A DNA stretch of 64,000 nucleotides from contig CM046445.1 in the NCBI GenBank assembly GCA_025506515.1, positions 1,824,131-1,888,130 of the forward strand. The letters run 5' to 3'. A model generated the notes under the pieces. That model worked only from the letters and a program-made list of their open reading frames with translations, was not told where the DNA came from and did not search any database. Numbering within the stretch: the first letter of the stretch is position 1; each line of letters starts with the position of its first letter. This DNA is from Flaveria trinervia (Eukaryota > Streptophyta > Magnoliopsida > Asterales > Asteraceae). Below, one piece after another: positions 1-13,000 of the stretch. The position numbers and the translations under genes were made by a program.

Positions 1-793
1 GAATGGCGAATGGGACGAAGATAAGAACTCCGATAAACCCGAATTCGATCACTCGCCGAAGCTAAACAGTGAGAATAAACCACGGGAGAACGGAGAACAG
101 AGAGGGTTTAAGCACCACCGGAAGATGCAAGAATGGTGGAAAGAAGAACACCTTGATGAACTCACTAAAAAGAAAACCGAAAAGAAGATCAAACGACGAT
201 TCAAGCTCAAAATCTTCAACCGAAAACGCAAACAAAACCGCCATGATCACAAACCGGAGTTCAGTTTCCGACAGAACTCAAAGCACAACACTGAAATGTA
301 CAGTGGGGATGTTTTCAGTAGAGAGTTAAGCAGTACAACGAGCATGAGGGGGACGTTATGCTACGTTGCACCGGAGTATGGTGGGTGCGAGTTTTTGATT
401 GAGAAAACCGACATCTACAGCTTTGGAGTGTTGATTCTGGTAATCATCTCGGGTCGCAGGCCGTTGCATGTTCTTGCTTCTCCGATGAAGCTCGAGAAGG
501 CGAATTTGATAAGCTGGTGCAGGCAGCTAGCTCACGGTGGTGATTTGTTGGAACTGGTGGATGAGAGATTGAAAGAGGATTATAATAAAACGCAAGCGAT
601 GTTGTGTGTGAATCTGGCTCTTGCTTGTTTGCAGAAGATGCCGGAGTTACGACCGGATATTGGGGATGTAGTGAAGATTTTGAAAGGGGAGATGGAACTT
701 CCGGTGGTACCGTTTGAGTTTTCTCCGTCACCGCCTTCGAAACTAGCCGGGAGGTCGAGATCGAGGAGGAAGAACAGAACGAATGCCGATTAA
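1..793 (+). CDS. Receptor-like Ser/Thr kinase, 3' part (At1g80870-like), cut by window start
   Basis: The frame is open from base 2 to the TAA at 791-793, giving 263 residues with the N-terminus outside the window. An inner ATG at 125 is not the real start, because the upstream frame stays open and reads like the same protein. The visible part holds a very basic insert starting with WWKEE (about residues 42-85), then the kinase C-lobe: GTLCYVAPEY (activation segment end, APE motif), DIYSFGVLIL (subdomain IX) and the closing Arg in PELRPDIGDVV (subdomain XI). A basic Ser/Arg-rich tail follows. A basic insert inside the kinase domain is typical of the At1g80870/At2g45590 type. These are probably membrane signalling kinases with unknown ligands. 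No intron is visible. The catalytic loop lies upstream, so activity cannot be judged. Confidence 0.9.
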   Translation, partial: NGEWDEDKNSDKPEFDHSPKLNSENKPRENGEQRGFKHHRKMQEWWKEEHLDELTKKKTEKKIKRRFKLKIFNRKRKQNRHDHKPEFSFRQNSKHNTEMYSGDVFSRELSSTTSMRGTLCYVAPEYGGCEFLIEKTDIYSFGVLILVIISGRRPLHVLASPMKLEKANLISWCRQLAHGGDLLELVDERLKEDYNKTQAMLCVNLALACLQKMPELRPDIGDVVKILKGEMELPVVPFEFSPSPPSKLAGRSRSRRKNRTNAD

Positions 794-3700
794 TGGATTC
801 CACGTTCGTGTTTTTGTACCGTAAACGCTAGCAGGCGGTGTAGCGGTTTGAATTTTGGTTCTACTGGTTTTCTGCCTCTAACCTGAAACTTATCTGTTTG
901 GATCTCATAACTTTACTGTTAACGAGTTCTCACGTTTAAAGAATTGAATGCTTGAAAGTACGTTGGCAAGTAGATAACAAATGGTTCATGTTGGGTGTAG
1001 TTTGATGTAGAAGATGGAAGATAGAAAGATGACATGGTTCTTGGATTTGGTTATTGGTTACTATTGCATTTGATTGTATTGTAGGGTCAGAGTTTTCTTT
1101 AGATTATACTTGTTCTTCTTACGTCAAAGGGTGGTCATCAGAAGCTCGTTTGTCGCTTATATATGTACAGAGACTGATGTTTGTTGTGTTTTACGGATCG
1201 ATACGGGAAGTAATATTCTTTGAATTTCTTGATAATTACGGATCGATTATGTTAAATGTTATTAAAAGAAGATATGAAAAAACAAAGAATGTATGTATGA
1301 TGGATCTTTATGACTTTTTCATCAATGCTAAGGTGCATGCTCCATTAAAGCATTTGATTTGGACAACTCAAGCTCATGGGATACACACTCCAAGAGTCCA
1401 AAATGATTTCAAATTTTGGGCAAAACAAAAAGAAAATTTAGAAACCTACTTCTTACCGTTTAGCAAAGTTTTTTTTTCTTTTTCAAATCACTTAGATCAT
1501 CTTCAACGCCTTGATGTGAAAAACTCTATAGACGGGCTCTTTGACGTGGATGGAGGAGGGAGGGAGGGGATCCGCAAGCAATGGAGTGTCCGTGAGAGAA
1601 GAGAGAGACAATGTGAGAGGAGAGAGAGACAACGAAGAGTTTTTTTCGTTGTTTTTTTAAGCAAGTTGACGTGAAGTGATCATATGCTACCCGTGAAGAT
1701 CAGGCAATGGTGATGATTTAGTTTTGATCGAGCTTGACCCAAGCCGCTTAAATTGATCTCACTATTGATTTTTCAATTTAACCAACTGGTCTAGTCTAAC
1801 ATTTAGAAGAATGATTTTTTTTTTTATAAATGTGTTCCCATTATATTTTTTATTTATGTTTTCATTGGGATGTTCTTTGATATATTTGGCTTTACTGTTA
1901 ACTCATTTCTTATTTGTATTTGGACATATTGTCATTTCATATTTAGACTTTAAAAAATTATTAGTGTACTATAATATGTTATAAGTTAAAAATAAAATAA
2001 TACAAATAAAAACCTTAAAATTGATAATAATTGCGGCCAGATTATTTACACCTATGTCGGTATGTCCATACGAAAGGGGTGAAAGAATCCAAAAGAAACT
2101 CACATGCAAGTATAACGTATGATAAAAAGCTAATGGTATGGGATATTGGGATTAATTTATTATTTAATTTTGAAGTTACCACACTACAAGGGAGATTGTT
2201 ATATAAATATAGGGTGGTGATGGTTATTGTGGTGGATCATAAATAGCTCGAGTGTAATTGAAGTTTTTATGATAAACGAGCTGAAGTTTCATATACTAAC
2301 CTAATCGAGATTATTATTCATATGAATATAATACTTTCTATAATTATGATAAAAATTAAAAATGATATATTATATTATATATAAAATATAATTACATATA
2401 TAAATATGTAATTATATATGTATATATAAAAATTTATTAGTTTAATAATGAGTTGAGATAAACTTGAAAACTATTTAGTATTCATGGATCACGTTTGAGC
2501 TTAGAAAAGTTTGACTTAACTGGATTCTTTTTACACCATGTTTACGAAGAGACCAGAAGTGGTGTTGAATCAAGATCAATTTATCACTAAACAAAATAAA
2601 AAAGAAACTATGGTGATAAAAACGACAATATTATACCAATACGTATGTTGATCAACACTTAATGGATGCAAATATGGTATACACAGGGTCTTAAATTGCA
2701 AACTCTTTCTTATAACATCAACGCTCTAAAACACTCGTTCTTAGGGTTAATAATAAACCCACGTGAACACATACATATGATCAGGGTCGGCTTAATGTTT
2801 CTGAGGCTTAAATCGAAACAAAATTTTAAGGCTCTCATCTATATGTTATTCCTAAAGACGTTTGGCTCAAACCGGCGAAATAAACAAATTTGTTTATAGT
2901 GTGGTAGAAAACAACTTAATTAGCTTAAACATCATCAACTAAAAAAAACATCATCAACTAAAAAAAACATCATCAAGTAAAGAGGAAATTCAATTGTAAA
3001 TATAGATTAAAATCAAAACAAACAAGAATAGATTACATAAACAAAAGAACAATGAGAGATTAAATCAATTACGTATGAATCAATATCAGACAATAATAGT
3101 TAGTAGATCAGATACTAAATTGCAAAAGAGAATTCAAAATTGATGAACTTAAAAGAACTGTCAATGTACATTGAACACTAAATGAACTTTTGGTAAACAA
3201 GTTTCGTAAGTCAATCTCGATGAACCAAGTTTTATAAATTGATCTCAATAAACCTTCAATAATTTTGTTATCCTTTAATAATTTTGTTATTCTTTTTGTT
3301 TATCTCTACAAACGTATGTTTTTTATTTTGAAATTCAAGGGCTCTTAAATTTGAAGGCTTAAAGCGGTCGTTTTAGTTGTTTATACCGTAGAGACGCCAC
3401 TACATATGATGATTGTGAAATATGGAGGAAGGGGTGCATGTTTGCAGTCATAGAGAATGAGTAGAGAGCTATCGGATACGACGAGTTATATGCTGGCGTA
3501 GGAGAGAGGGGACCCCAGCGAGCTCCCTATTGTGGTTGCTCTTGTATCGAAAAATAAACCAACTTTTTTTTCTAATAACAAAGTAATACAAAGACAATCA
3601 CAATACTAAAAGATCAAACGTTTAAATCTCAATTAAGACGATCATGTGTAAGTCTTTATTGTTTAAACAAGTTAATTTAGATAGTATAATATTAGTATAA

Positions 3701-6079
3701 ACACGACCCTAAGGTGTTTAATCGAAAATATGTAATTTTGTTTTCGCGCCTTAAATAGCAAAACAAATATATTTAATTACAAGTAAGCATATCTTGTTAT
3801 TATCTTGCCTTCGCCCACTAAACAAAATGATATAATATATAACTTTTAACGAAAGAAAAAATTGGCTTAATTTGAGTTTATTCTATAACAAATCTTATAA
3901 GATAATACAATATATTAATTTTGGTTCAATTTCTATATATTTACATAATAAATTTTATAGAGAAAGTTATTTATAGAACCTTAAACATCAAGAGAAATAC
4001 ATGAATTAATAAAAAATATGTATCCATTTATGTGCTGAACTGAGGTTATAATATACCTACTAAAATACAACAATATGAATATCTTTGAATTAATATATGT
4101 AAATTTATGTGTATTTATATATTATAAATATCTACACACTTGTAATCTACGCATGTGTTCAAACTTGCTACAAGATTTCATAAATATATAAATTTGATTC
4201 AAAAGACAATTCATTTAATGTTTCATAAATATATACATTTCATTTATTATCGCAAGGTAATATTTGTTGTCCCTTAAATTCTATAGAATCATACAAGATT
4301 TAGTTAGTTGGTTTAGTTTGTACTTTAAGTGATTAAAGAATTAAAGAGAGTTTGGCTGACATAGTCTACACCACAAGTGATAAAGTGTTCGTTTACGTTA
4401 GTTTATGTTCATTAATATTTGTTTATATTCGTTTGTTTATATTTGTTCATGTTCATTCGTAAATATTAATTGTATATATTTTATAACTTTTATTTTAATT
4501 AATTGGCCTAACTTTATACTTTATTTTTTATATTTATGAGTGTTTAGTAATATGTTTGTTTATATATATTTATATGATCATTGTGTCAAGCACTTAACAT
4601 TTAATAGTATAAGGTTTTTTTTTTGTGTTAGTAAATTGTTTGGTTTGTGTTCATGAGCCGTTCAGTTGTGTTCGTAAACCATTCGTAAACAAGTTTACTT
4701 CCTTAATGAATGGACACGAACAATAATTTTTGTTTTGTAAGTGTTCGTGAACCATTCATGAACACTTTCAATTCTTAATGAACTAAAACAAAAAAACTCC
4801 GTTCGGTTCATTTACCGCCCAAATCACTACTCATGCGATCTTGGTTAGAATTATGGTTGAACCGACCTGTATAACTAGCCCGCTGACTCGCATTTCGAGC
4901 TAGTTTGTGGTCTTTTACAGGGAACATGTTTGTATGTGTATGAGTTTTATTTTCAGATAACTTATAATATTATATAAATAAAAATTGTAAATTATATAAA
5001 ACTTTGTAAAACACTTTATGGATTTTGAAAATATTGTTGTACACTTTAAAATTTTATAATTTATGTAAAGTATAAACAATATCACGTACGTATAATATTA
5101 TGGAGATCGTATTGACATTTTTTATTCGATTTCACCTCTAGAAATATTTACTTGTTATCTAAATCGTTGGTAACATCTTACAAAAAGAAAAAAAAAACAA
5201 ACAGTTGTGTTTGAAACAATCATCTAACACAAGTTTCTTCTTTTAGCTTCTAGTACATAAACCACCAAAACGGTTATGAAACATACCTTATAAACAAAAC
5301 ATTTTAAAGTAATCAGGTTAATCAAGCTAGGTTCTTTTTTTTTTTGAACGGCGAATAAAACATATATTAAAAAAGGGGCTAGCAAGAAACTAAAAACCCC
5401 AACAAACAGACAAACACAAGACAAACAAGCACAAACAAACAAGAACCCAAACAAAAAATACCAACATACAAAAAAACATCAATGAGGTTTTAAGAGAAAA
5501 TTGTCAATTGCAGTGAGGAATTTCCTTTTGCATCTTGCCTTTATCCACAAACAGACAAACAAAAGCTAGGTTGTTTTTTAAACGTCAAATTCATGGACTT
5601 ACTAAGTTTAAGTGTAAATCAAGATCAGTTGTCCACAATTAAAAGCTTCACAGTCGTTAAAAGCAACGTCAAGTTCAAAAAGTTAGACCGAGATCATCAT
5701 GTGCAATTCTCTACTTTATTCTTTAGTTGCTGGAAGCTAGAAACAATGCATTTTCAACAAAATTAAACCGACACGTCCCAGTATAACTAATGACATCGTA
5801 ACCATGTCTTTACCATGTGTCGTTCAGAGATCAAGGAAGGTTAATCCCTCATCCGGTAATCATCCCCATAGTCTCTGTCTTTCTATTTAGTGTCTTAATC
5901 AGATAGGAGTTATGTTTATATAATTCATGCTTTGTATTCTCATATTTTTTATATGTTCTCGACCCTTTCCATCTTTCCTCTAATTTTAATACAATATTTG
6001 AGTCAGTTTTAACGCTCAACCAATTAAAAAAACATCAACACTTTAGTACCATTAGACTCCATACCTGTCGGTATCATCC
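794..6079. other. Intergenic, AT-rich, no supported gene
   Basis: No coding region with family features is seen. The stretch has a 206-codon open frame at 1054-1674 of unlikely composition (see rejected items), a short tandem repeat at 2929-2982, and at about 4375-4810 a block rich in copies of words such as GTTCGTTTA and GTTCGTGAACCATTC, which looks like an old interspersed repeat. The remainder is AT-rich with homopolymer runs. Confidence 0.5.
2929..2982. repeat. Short tandem repeat, about 19-bp unit, three copies
   Basis: The unit CATCATCAACTAAAAAAAA occurs three times in a row, the last one altered (CATCATCAAGTAA). No coding potential is seen. Confidence 0.75.
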
Positions 6080-6413
6080 TGTTATGGATCGAAACCATTG
6101 TAAGGTATGAGACTTGTCCCACATCGATTGTATGAGCAATTGATGTGGAATTTATAAGTCAAATGGGTTCCCTCACCCATTAGACTAGTCTTTTGAGTTG
6201 AGTTCTTCCGATTGGTTTATAACAATGGTATAAGAGCCAACCTCGAAGTGGTGGCACATGGAGTGATGGCCTGGAGAGAGCTAGCCGTAACCAACGAGGA
6301 CGTTGGTTCTTAAGGATGGACGAATGTTATGGACCGAAACTATTGTAAAGTATGGGACTCGTCCCACATCGATTGTATCTTTTGGGTTGAGTTTTTCCGT
6401 TTGGTTTATAACA
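6080..6413 (+). mobile_element. TRIM-like miniature LTR retroelement (334 bp)
   Basis: The left repeat (6080-6224) runs from TGTTATGGATCGAAAC to GGTTTATAACA. The right repeat (6325-6413) starts TGTTATGGACCGAAAC and ends in the same GGTTTATAACA, but lacks about 57 bp in the middle. Both carry CCCACATCGATTGTAT. Two bases after the left repeat is TGGTATAAGAGCC (6226-6238), one base off the usual plant initiator-Met-tRNA primer binding site TGGTATCAGAGCC. The interior is only about 100 bp and codes for nothing. This is the structure of a terminal-repeat retrotransposon in miniature, which depends on other elements for its proteins. No 5-bp target duplication is visible, so the ends may have decayed. 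It lies between the kinase and phytocyanin genes. Confidence 0.8.
6226..6238 (+). promoter_or_regulatory. Primer binding site of the TRIM
   Basis: TGGTATAAGAGCC lies one base after the left terminal repeat and differs at one base from the common plant initiator-Met-tRNA complement. It fixes the element's plus orientation. Confidence 0.7.
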
Positions 6414-6615
6414 AATTCCTTTGTATCACAACTCAAACGCAAAAACAAATCAACAGGTAAACATTAAATATAAAAATTAAAAATCAAAATGATGAAACTC
6501 AATCATAAACATCTTGACGAACATCACACAAACAAAAACCCTACAAAACTCATTCCGATTCAAACCAAAACCCTAAACCCCAAACAAATCAACCACACAC
6601 CTTTCATTTCTCCAA

Positions 6616-7380
6616 TCAGATCAAAATCAACGACGCCAAAACCACAATCGAAACTCCGGCGAACGATTTTCCGGCGACGGAGGAAGCCGAATGCTCGGAT
6701 TCAGCGGCGGCGGCGGTCGACGACGGCAGCGGATGAACACGAACGGTGACTTTCATGCCGTTGAAACAAGCTCCGGTGCCGCAGATGAAGTAATAACGCT
6801 GTGATTTGTTGAGGAAGATGAAATCCTTACCGCTGCTCCAGTTTCCAACGGCTCCGGCGAGAGTGCAGTTGTCGTAGCCCGTTTTGTTCACCTCAATCAC
6901 GTTGTATTGCGTCTTCTGGTACCTAAATGCTTCATTGTTGTCGATTTGAGATATGAGATTCGAAGTATAGATGATGAATGGATGAAGAAATTTGAAGATT
7001 ATGAACAAATATGGTGTTATGAACAAAATATGGTGTTTTACGTGGTTCTTTAAACCAAATTTGTTTCTAGGTCATTGCATCTTCAATTTGCGGAAGTAGA
7101 GGTGAGTTCGTAGCTCGTGTGCTGATCCGAGAAAACCGATATCCGAGAAAACCGATAACCGAGAAAACCGATGAACCGAGAAAACCGATAACCGAGAAAA
7201 ACGGATTAAACAATGTTTACAATCCTTGACCATGTATAAAGCAACAAGGAGTACCTTAACAACTCACCAAACTTACTGTATTACCACGTCACACTATCTC
7301 ATATTCAGTGGCGGAGCTTGAACAATTTCATAAATAGGGGCGGGGGCGAAACTAAATTTTTTTAAGGAGCAAACTACTTT

Positions 7381-7411
<31 letters not shown>

Positions 7412-8043
7412 TATATATATAATATATATATATACTACCGAACCAAAATTTTACACCACCGACGAAAAAAAAGAGGTGACGAGCCCCCGAGCCCCTATTA
7501 ACCTTCGCAAATGGTCACATTCTTCCAATTTAACTCAGTTTTACCAAATAAAAGGAAATATCTTACCACTTTTACTAAACTTACTACAATTCACGTCATC
7601 TTATCAATTTAATACATATATATATATAAGATAAGAAAAGATGAGAAAAGAAGAGAAGAGAATTGACCGGTAAGAATGAATGTATACTTAGTAACTTAGG
7701 GATAAAAAAACATAACGGATCCAGGAGTTTGATACTCCTGGCCGATAAGTTTTTTTACTGAACATTTACCGGTTAGTAAAAGTTCAGTAACCACTTCTCC
7801 GGGTGATACTCAGTGTGACCTACTACTACTAATAATAATAATAATAAATTGAAGAGGATGCATACAGATGAAGTCTCCAACATAGAAGGTGTGATTGTTG
7901 GCCCATAGAGTGTAGTTGATGCCAGGGTTCCACCCGCGGTTGGCTCCGACGATGTGATCGGTGGCAGAGACGGTTGTTGCCACGGCGGCGATAAGGAGGA
8001 GGAGATGGGTGGTGATAAGATGAGTATGGCGTGAGGTGGACAT
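6616..8043 (-). CDS. Phytocyanin / lamin-like (early nodulin-like) protein, two exons
   Basis: Exon 1 is 8043-7866 and exon 2 is 6929-6616. The donor reads ATCT/GTATGC and the acceptor GAAG/CATTTAGG; joining them gives ISFRYQKTQ, in frame, 163 residues. The second of two ATGs in exon 1 is chosen because a signal peptide (residues 1 to about 27) follows directly. The mature part starts TDHIVGANRGWNPG and has the plastocyanin-like core, with about six N-glycosylation sites (NYT, NHT, NKT, NCT, NWS, NKS). The C-terminus is Ala/Ser-rich then hydrophobic (SIVVLASLILI), as in GPI-anchored proteins. The usual first copper-ligand His is Tyr (QYNV), and the GACFNGM stretch lacks the second His, so copper binding is unlikely, as is known for this subgroup. 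It probably sits at the cell surface; its function is unknown. The 936-bp intron carries repeats. Confidence 0.9.
7128..7204. repeat. Short tandem array of CCGAGAAAACCGATA-type units
   Basis: About five imperfect copies of a roughly 15-bp unit (CCGAGAAAACCGATA) lie side by side in the intron of the phytocyanin gene. Confidence 0.75.
7309..7506. mobile_element. Fragment of a DNA transposon with CAGTGGCGGAGC end
   Basis: The left edge CAGTGGCGGAGC followed by a GGGGCGGGGGCGAAAC tract, and CGAGCCCCCGAGCCCCTATT near the right edge, resemble the ends of common plant hAT-like elements. A TA microsatellite lies inside. No clean right terminus or target duplication is visible. It sits in the phytocyanin intron. 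Confidence 0.4.
7378..7434. repeat. (TA)n microsatellite
   Basis: Nearly uninterrupted TA dinucleotides in the phytocyanin intron. Confidence 0.9.
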
Positions 8044-9169
8044 TGTTGAGTGGTGGTGCCAATGCCAGCACTGAATCTTAGTGTTTTGCTGTTGGTTCAA
8101 ATATAGCAATACTTGGGGTCCATTTCAATATTATTTGTTTGATTATCCCATTTTATTATAGAATGGAAAAATAAATGAGATTTTTTTAACTAAGGATTTT
8201 GGAAGATTTAAAATTTTTTAACATGATGTTTTGAACCAATCAAGACTTGACATGTAGGAGTTTTGAAACATGTTGGAATTAGCAAGTACAGGAGACTCTT
8301 TTAGGCGTTCGGGATGAATTACTCATTACGTGACAGATCAGACTTATTTAAATCTGTCTTTCCATATAGATTGGTAGATTTCAACACCATAGCATGGCTT
8401 GGCTCGCTAATGAGTTTTAAATTAATTGGTTTAGGAATAATATTTTATAACTTTCCAAAATAAAGATTATGAAATCTTATTTCCTCAAATGTTATTTTAA
8501 ACACCGGTTATAAAATCTTATTTCCTCAAATGTATTTATTTAATATAATCAAATAATAAGTTTCTTTTAAAAATAACAGATCATGTATTAAAGTCCAGCC
8601 AACTTGCTTTAAAGCTGATCTTTTAAGTTTTATGTTTTATAATTCAATTTTGTTAAAAAAATTATCAGTAGCGTACTTTTGTAAGAAAATATTATTAATA
8701 ACCTCTGCAAATATTGTTAAATATTATTTTAATAGTAGAATAATACTCGTGTATGTAGCTCGTATTATTTTAATATTGAAATATTGTCTCGTTCATGTGA
8801 AACATCATTTTAAAATACTTCTCGTGCATGGGACTCGTGTTAAAATACATAATTTTAACAGCTTTTCTTAGAAAATATATAAGAATTTTTAAAAATGCTC
8901 ATAAAATATAAATATTGAATAATTTATTAGAACTTTAATGGGGATTTTAACATAGGAAACTACTTATGTAACATTTGAATTGATTTTTCTAATATGTTTT
9001 AAAATAGATTGCAGCAACAAAAATATGTGAAAAAATTAAGTTATAACACATAAAACTAAAAAAAAGAAGTTTTAAAAACATTTTGAAGAATCCTGATAGT
9101 TGATCTAATTTGATTTGGTTTCAGACAGGCTCAAATCGTAGACCTCAAAATATTATTGCGCATTATGAA

Positions 9170-9250
9170 TAAACTACAACCGTATTACGTCTTAAGTTGT
9201 GATTATATAAACAAAACTACAACCGTATTACATGTTAAGTTGTGATTACA
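9170..9250. repeat. Tandem duplication, 43-bp period, two copies
   Basis: The block starting AAACTACAACCGTATTAC and ending AAGTTGTGATTA occurs twice with small differences. Confidence 0.75.
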
Positions 9251-9304
9251 AAAACATATTATTATATTGAAAATCTTAATCTTTTAGCAAAGAAATAACG
9301 GATG

Positions 9305-9430
9305 CAGGTGACATTTAACTTTCAACCCATTTTGGCATTTTATCCGTGTGAAATAAAACTTATGACACAATCAAGGTGACTTTCAACTTTCTAACCAATT
9401 TATCCATGTGAAATAAAAATTACAACACAA
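9305..9430. repeat. Imperfect tandem duplication, about 60-68 bp
   Basis: Two copies share AGGTGAC, TTTCAAC and TATCC(G/A)TGTGAAATAAAA at offsets of 60-68 bp. Confidence 0.65.
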
Positions 9431-10015
9431 TCAAGCTTCAAGGGCTAACATAGGGCAAATGCCTAAGGATCTATTTGATTTTGTTATGACTCAATCAAAA
9501 TGTCTAACCCACTAACCCGGTCAAACATTTTGGTCGGTTAGTATTTTTGATTCTCACTCTTTCGCGTCTAACCCGGTCCGACACCAGTGACCCGTGCATA
9601 TTTTTTCCCTTACTCGTTTAGTTTTAGAATGTCCCCTTACCCTTTCAATTTTAAAACAACCCTTTACCCAGTCACGACCTTCTAACCGAGTAAGAGATTT
9701 CAAACAACCCCTAAGTCTCTCTAGCATGGTCAAATCCAACCTTTACTAGTTTCCTGCATCCGACCTGACGCTGTATTTGACATAATCTAATTTATTAGCA
9801 GAAGTATTAATAGATCCTGTAAGTTTACTGATAATAAGCTCTTACGGGTTTTTTTTAAGAATGGCAAAAAAAACACCAAGCAATTGTGAATGGTAAATAA
9901 ATAAAAAAAGTAATGCATTGCAAGCTCATCAAGTAAAATTTCCTTACAAGTGAGCTTCAGTTTAACTTGAAGAAATATGCAAATATTAATTGTGACAAAG
10001 AAGTAAAAAAAGATT

Positions 10016-13000
10016 TTACAAGGGCATTAATCTTTTATATCTGAAAAACCATAAAAACGAACTAAATATGATGGCTCCGGTAACCCCTGTGATCACCAGC
10101 ACCCAATTAAAAGCTGTCGGGCTATCGAATAACGGAATCATAAAATTCATGCCAAATATTCCTGCGACCACTCCGAAGATTGCAACAACAAACGTCGCGG
10201 TTGTCAGTAACAACTCAAACTGTATCAACTGGTTCCTCACGTTGTCCTGCGGTTAAATATTTATATTTAACAAAAATAGAATACACATTAATGAATGAGC
10301 TGATTCGTGTTATGTTATATCCATTACGGGTAAAATTTGAAAAAAAATAACTTAAAAGGAAACAGGCCAAAGGTTGTCGAATATGTGGTCCATAGTATTG
10401 GTTTGCCATTATACTAATAGAGCTTTTGTTATCATATTTAACTTATTAATTGCTTATAAATATATTTATAGATTGAACAAAAGGTGTTTCAGGTCAACCT
10501 ACTAATACTCATATTATCCGTTTTTACCTATTACCAACTCGCTAGACACGCCCATCGTGTCACTTAATTTCAGCAAGGGGAAGAGAACAAAAACAGCTTA
10601 GGGTCTAGGTCTAAATCCTAAATATGTTTCAAAGAATAATCATATTACTTTTTGAAGTGAAATGTTACATTTTCCTACGTAGTTCCTGAAGATGCAGTGT
10701 TTGGATGTGTATCTTCAAAGTGGTTATTGTAAGAATATGGAAAAAGTATTCACTTTTCTATTGTTAAAGATAATTAGGTACTAATCACTATAGATGCACA
10801 TCCAAACACCGCTTATGTATCAAGACCAGAATGCTATTATCCATTACGATTAATCTGAAGAGGGCAAAATGGTATATATTTTAGTAAAGAAGAGAATCAT
10901 ACCAGTTGGATGTTAATGAAATCTTCAGTGTCATCAATGTATTCCTTCAGCTATTACAAGACAAAAGGAAGTCATTAACAGAGTTGCAACTTAATCAATA
11001 AACAACACAAATAGATATGCCAGTTTGGACCCATTTACACATGAATATGTCAACTCGGGTCAAACTTTTATCTCTAACTGGTCAAACAGGAAAATTAAAA
11101 AAAAAACTAAAATGAAAAAAAGCCAAATGGGTCAAAGTCTCCCAAAGTGTAAATCTAATTTGCTAATGCATAAAACATAAATTTGTTTAAATTTTTTTTT
11201 CTAAATTTATTAAGAAAAAACTAACAATCTGGACTAATAGTGTTTTGTGTCAACACAACCTACACAAAATATAACCCGTTTTCACTTATTACCTACTAAC
11301 TCATTTTATTAAAAATAATTAGATTATTGTAACCGTAGTTTACACTCCAATATTTTTTAAGAATATTAAAATCTTGGACAAAAAAGGTTTCAGGTCACCA
11401 CAAGCTGTCAGGACAGGTCAAAATTTTACTATTTTCACCATAAGCAATTTTGACACAATACCACCTATTTTTTTAATATAAATTATTAAATTATTACTTA
11501 TATAATATATTTTGTGATCATATTTGAGACCATGTAATTTGGACAAAAACATTTTAGATCAGTACAGACTGAATTACAAAAACATTTTAGTCAATACAGC
11601 CTGACCGGATCCATACAAAATGACCCATTAGCCGCTCCAGCCAGCCAGCCATTTTGCCACCTCAGAGACAAAGTAAATCACGGAGAATTGATTTTCTTGA
11701 AGCAGAGTAATTACCGATGTCAACTTATTGAGTGTACTATCAATGACAACAAAATAAGCTTCTAGAAGCATCTCAAGTTCTTCAATGTTTTCTGTAGCAC
11801 TTTCAGAACTACTCATGCCATCATGTCTACTTCTTGCAAGGCTGAAAGCTTTTTCAAGCTTTCGGCTATCTGGAGGAGAAGAAACTGGAGTAACTGGAGC
11901 AGAAATGGAATGTTGCCCGTCGTTTGACCTGTATCCCGTCATAACAGATTGTTCTGCACCATAGATTAATGAATCCATTCGCCTTTTTTTCTCAGTCAGG
12001 TACATTTCAGCCATATCTCCATCATCATCCATTAACTGCTCTATTTCATCTCTTACCTGTGTATGCAGATAATTGTCAGAATTAGAGGTGAGATCTTTTT
12101 ACCCATTTCCTTATGAATGGGTTGTGTTATGCTGCTATTTTTTATTTCTAAAGGGTCAAAGGGCAAAAACGATCACCAAAAAGGAAACAAATCAAATGGG
12201 TCTAACGGTTTGCAAGTCGCCCAAAGTGTTATTAATGCATACAACCTCCTAAACTGTGCGATTTAAGAATCAAGTTATTATTGTAATCATATAGCTTTTG
12301 TAACTATGTAAAAGAAGTTACATAAAAAGTGTTTTGGCTCGATCCAACCCGTTTCATACCCTCTAGCCAAAATAGAGAAAATGTATATGTATATGGGGCG
12401 CCGATTTGAGCTATGATGATAATTTTATGATTTTATCTTTGGCGGGTCAAATGAATTTAATAATATATAGCCACAAAGAAAAAGGGTCAAGTGGATTGAA
12501 GATAGACTAAATTGAGCACCTTTTGAACCCTTCGAGTCAATGCAACAAGTCTGCTTTTCAGTCTACGAACACGTTCCAAGTTTAAAGTACTAATCTTCGA
12601 GGTAAGTTCATCTAGCAATGGATATGCTTCAATTTCCATTTCTGCTGCCTGATGAATTCAATAAACAATTTTAGTGATAGTTTATTTAAATCCAAATAAT
12701 TGAAAACTTAATTTTTTTTTATTTTAATATTTGCATGAAATGGTTAGACAACTATTACGTACTTAATACACCTTACTAGTAATATTATACTAGGATTCTT
12801 TTGGAGTAAACAATCATAACAGCATCAATCAGGCTTTCATTTGCAATTGTTATTGACTTGTTGTACATAGCTTCATTTATTATCTTTCAAATAACAATAA
12901 CTCTTGTCATTTTTAGTGGTTATTGACTTGTTGCACATAGCTTTATTCATTATCTTTCAAATAGCAATAACTCTTCAATCTGCCTAATTATTTGCTTTCA

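Larger units (their letters stand above)
8044..10015. other. Intergenic between phytocyanin and MRS2 genes
   Basis: No supported gene. AT-rich DNA with two short tandem duplications (9170-9250 and 9305-9430). Short open frames here have no family features. This holds the phytocyanin promoter side (right of 8043) and the 3' side of the MRS2 gene. Confidence 0.5.

Noticed and set aside
1054..1674. 206-codon open frame downstream of the kinase gene
   Set aside because: No recognisable domain, AT-rich with a GAGAGA-repeat tail (RERRERQCERRERQ), no splice or family support; probably chance.
6489..6749. 86-codon plus-strand frame
   Set aside because: It overlaps, on the opposite strand, the last exon of the phytocyanin gene, which has full family support.
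9554..9739. 61-codon minus-strand frame with repeated RVRG/KTKRVRE words
   Set aside because: The repetition reflects short DNA repeats (CCCTTACCC-type); no family features.
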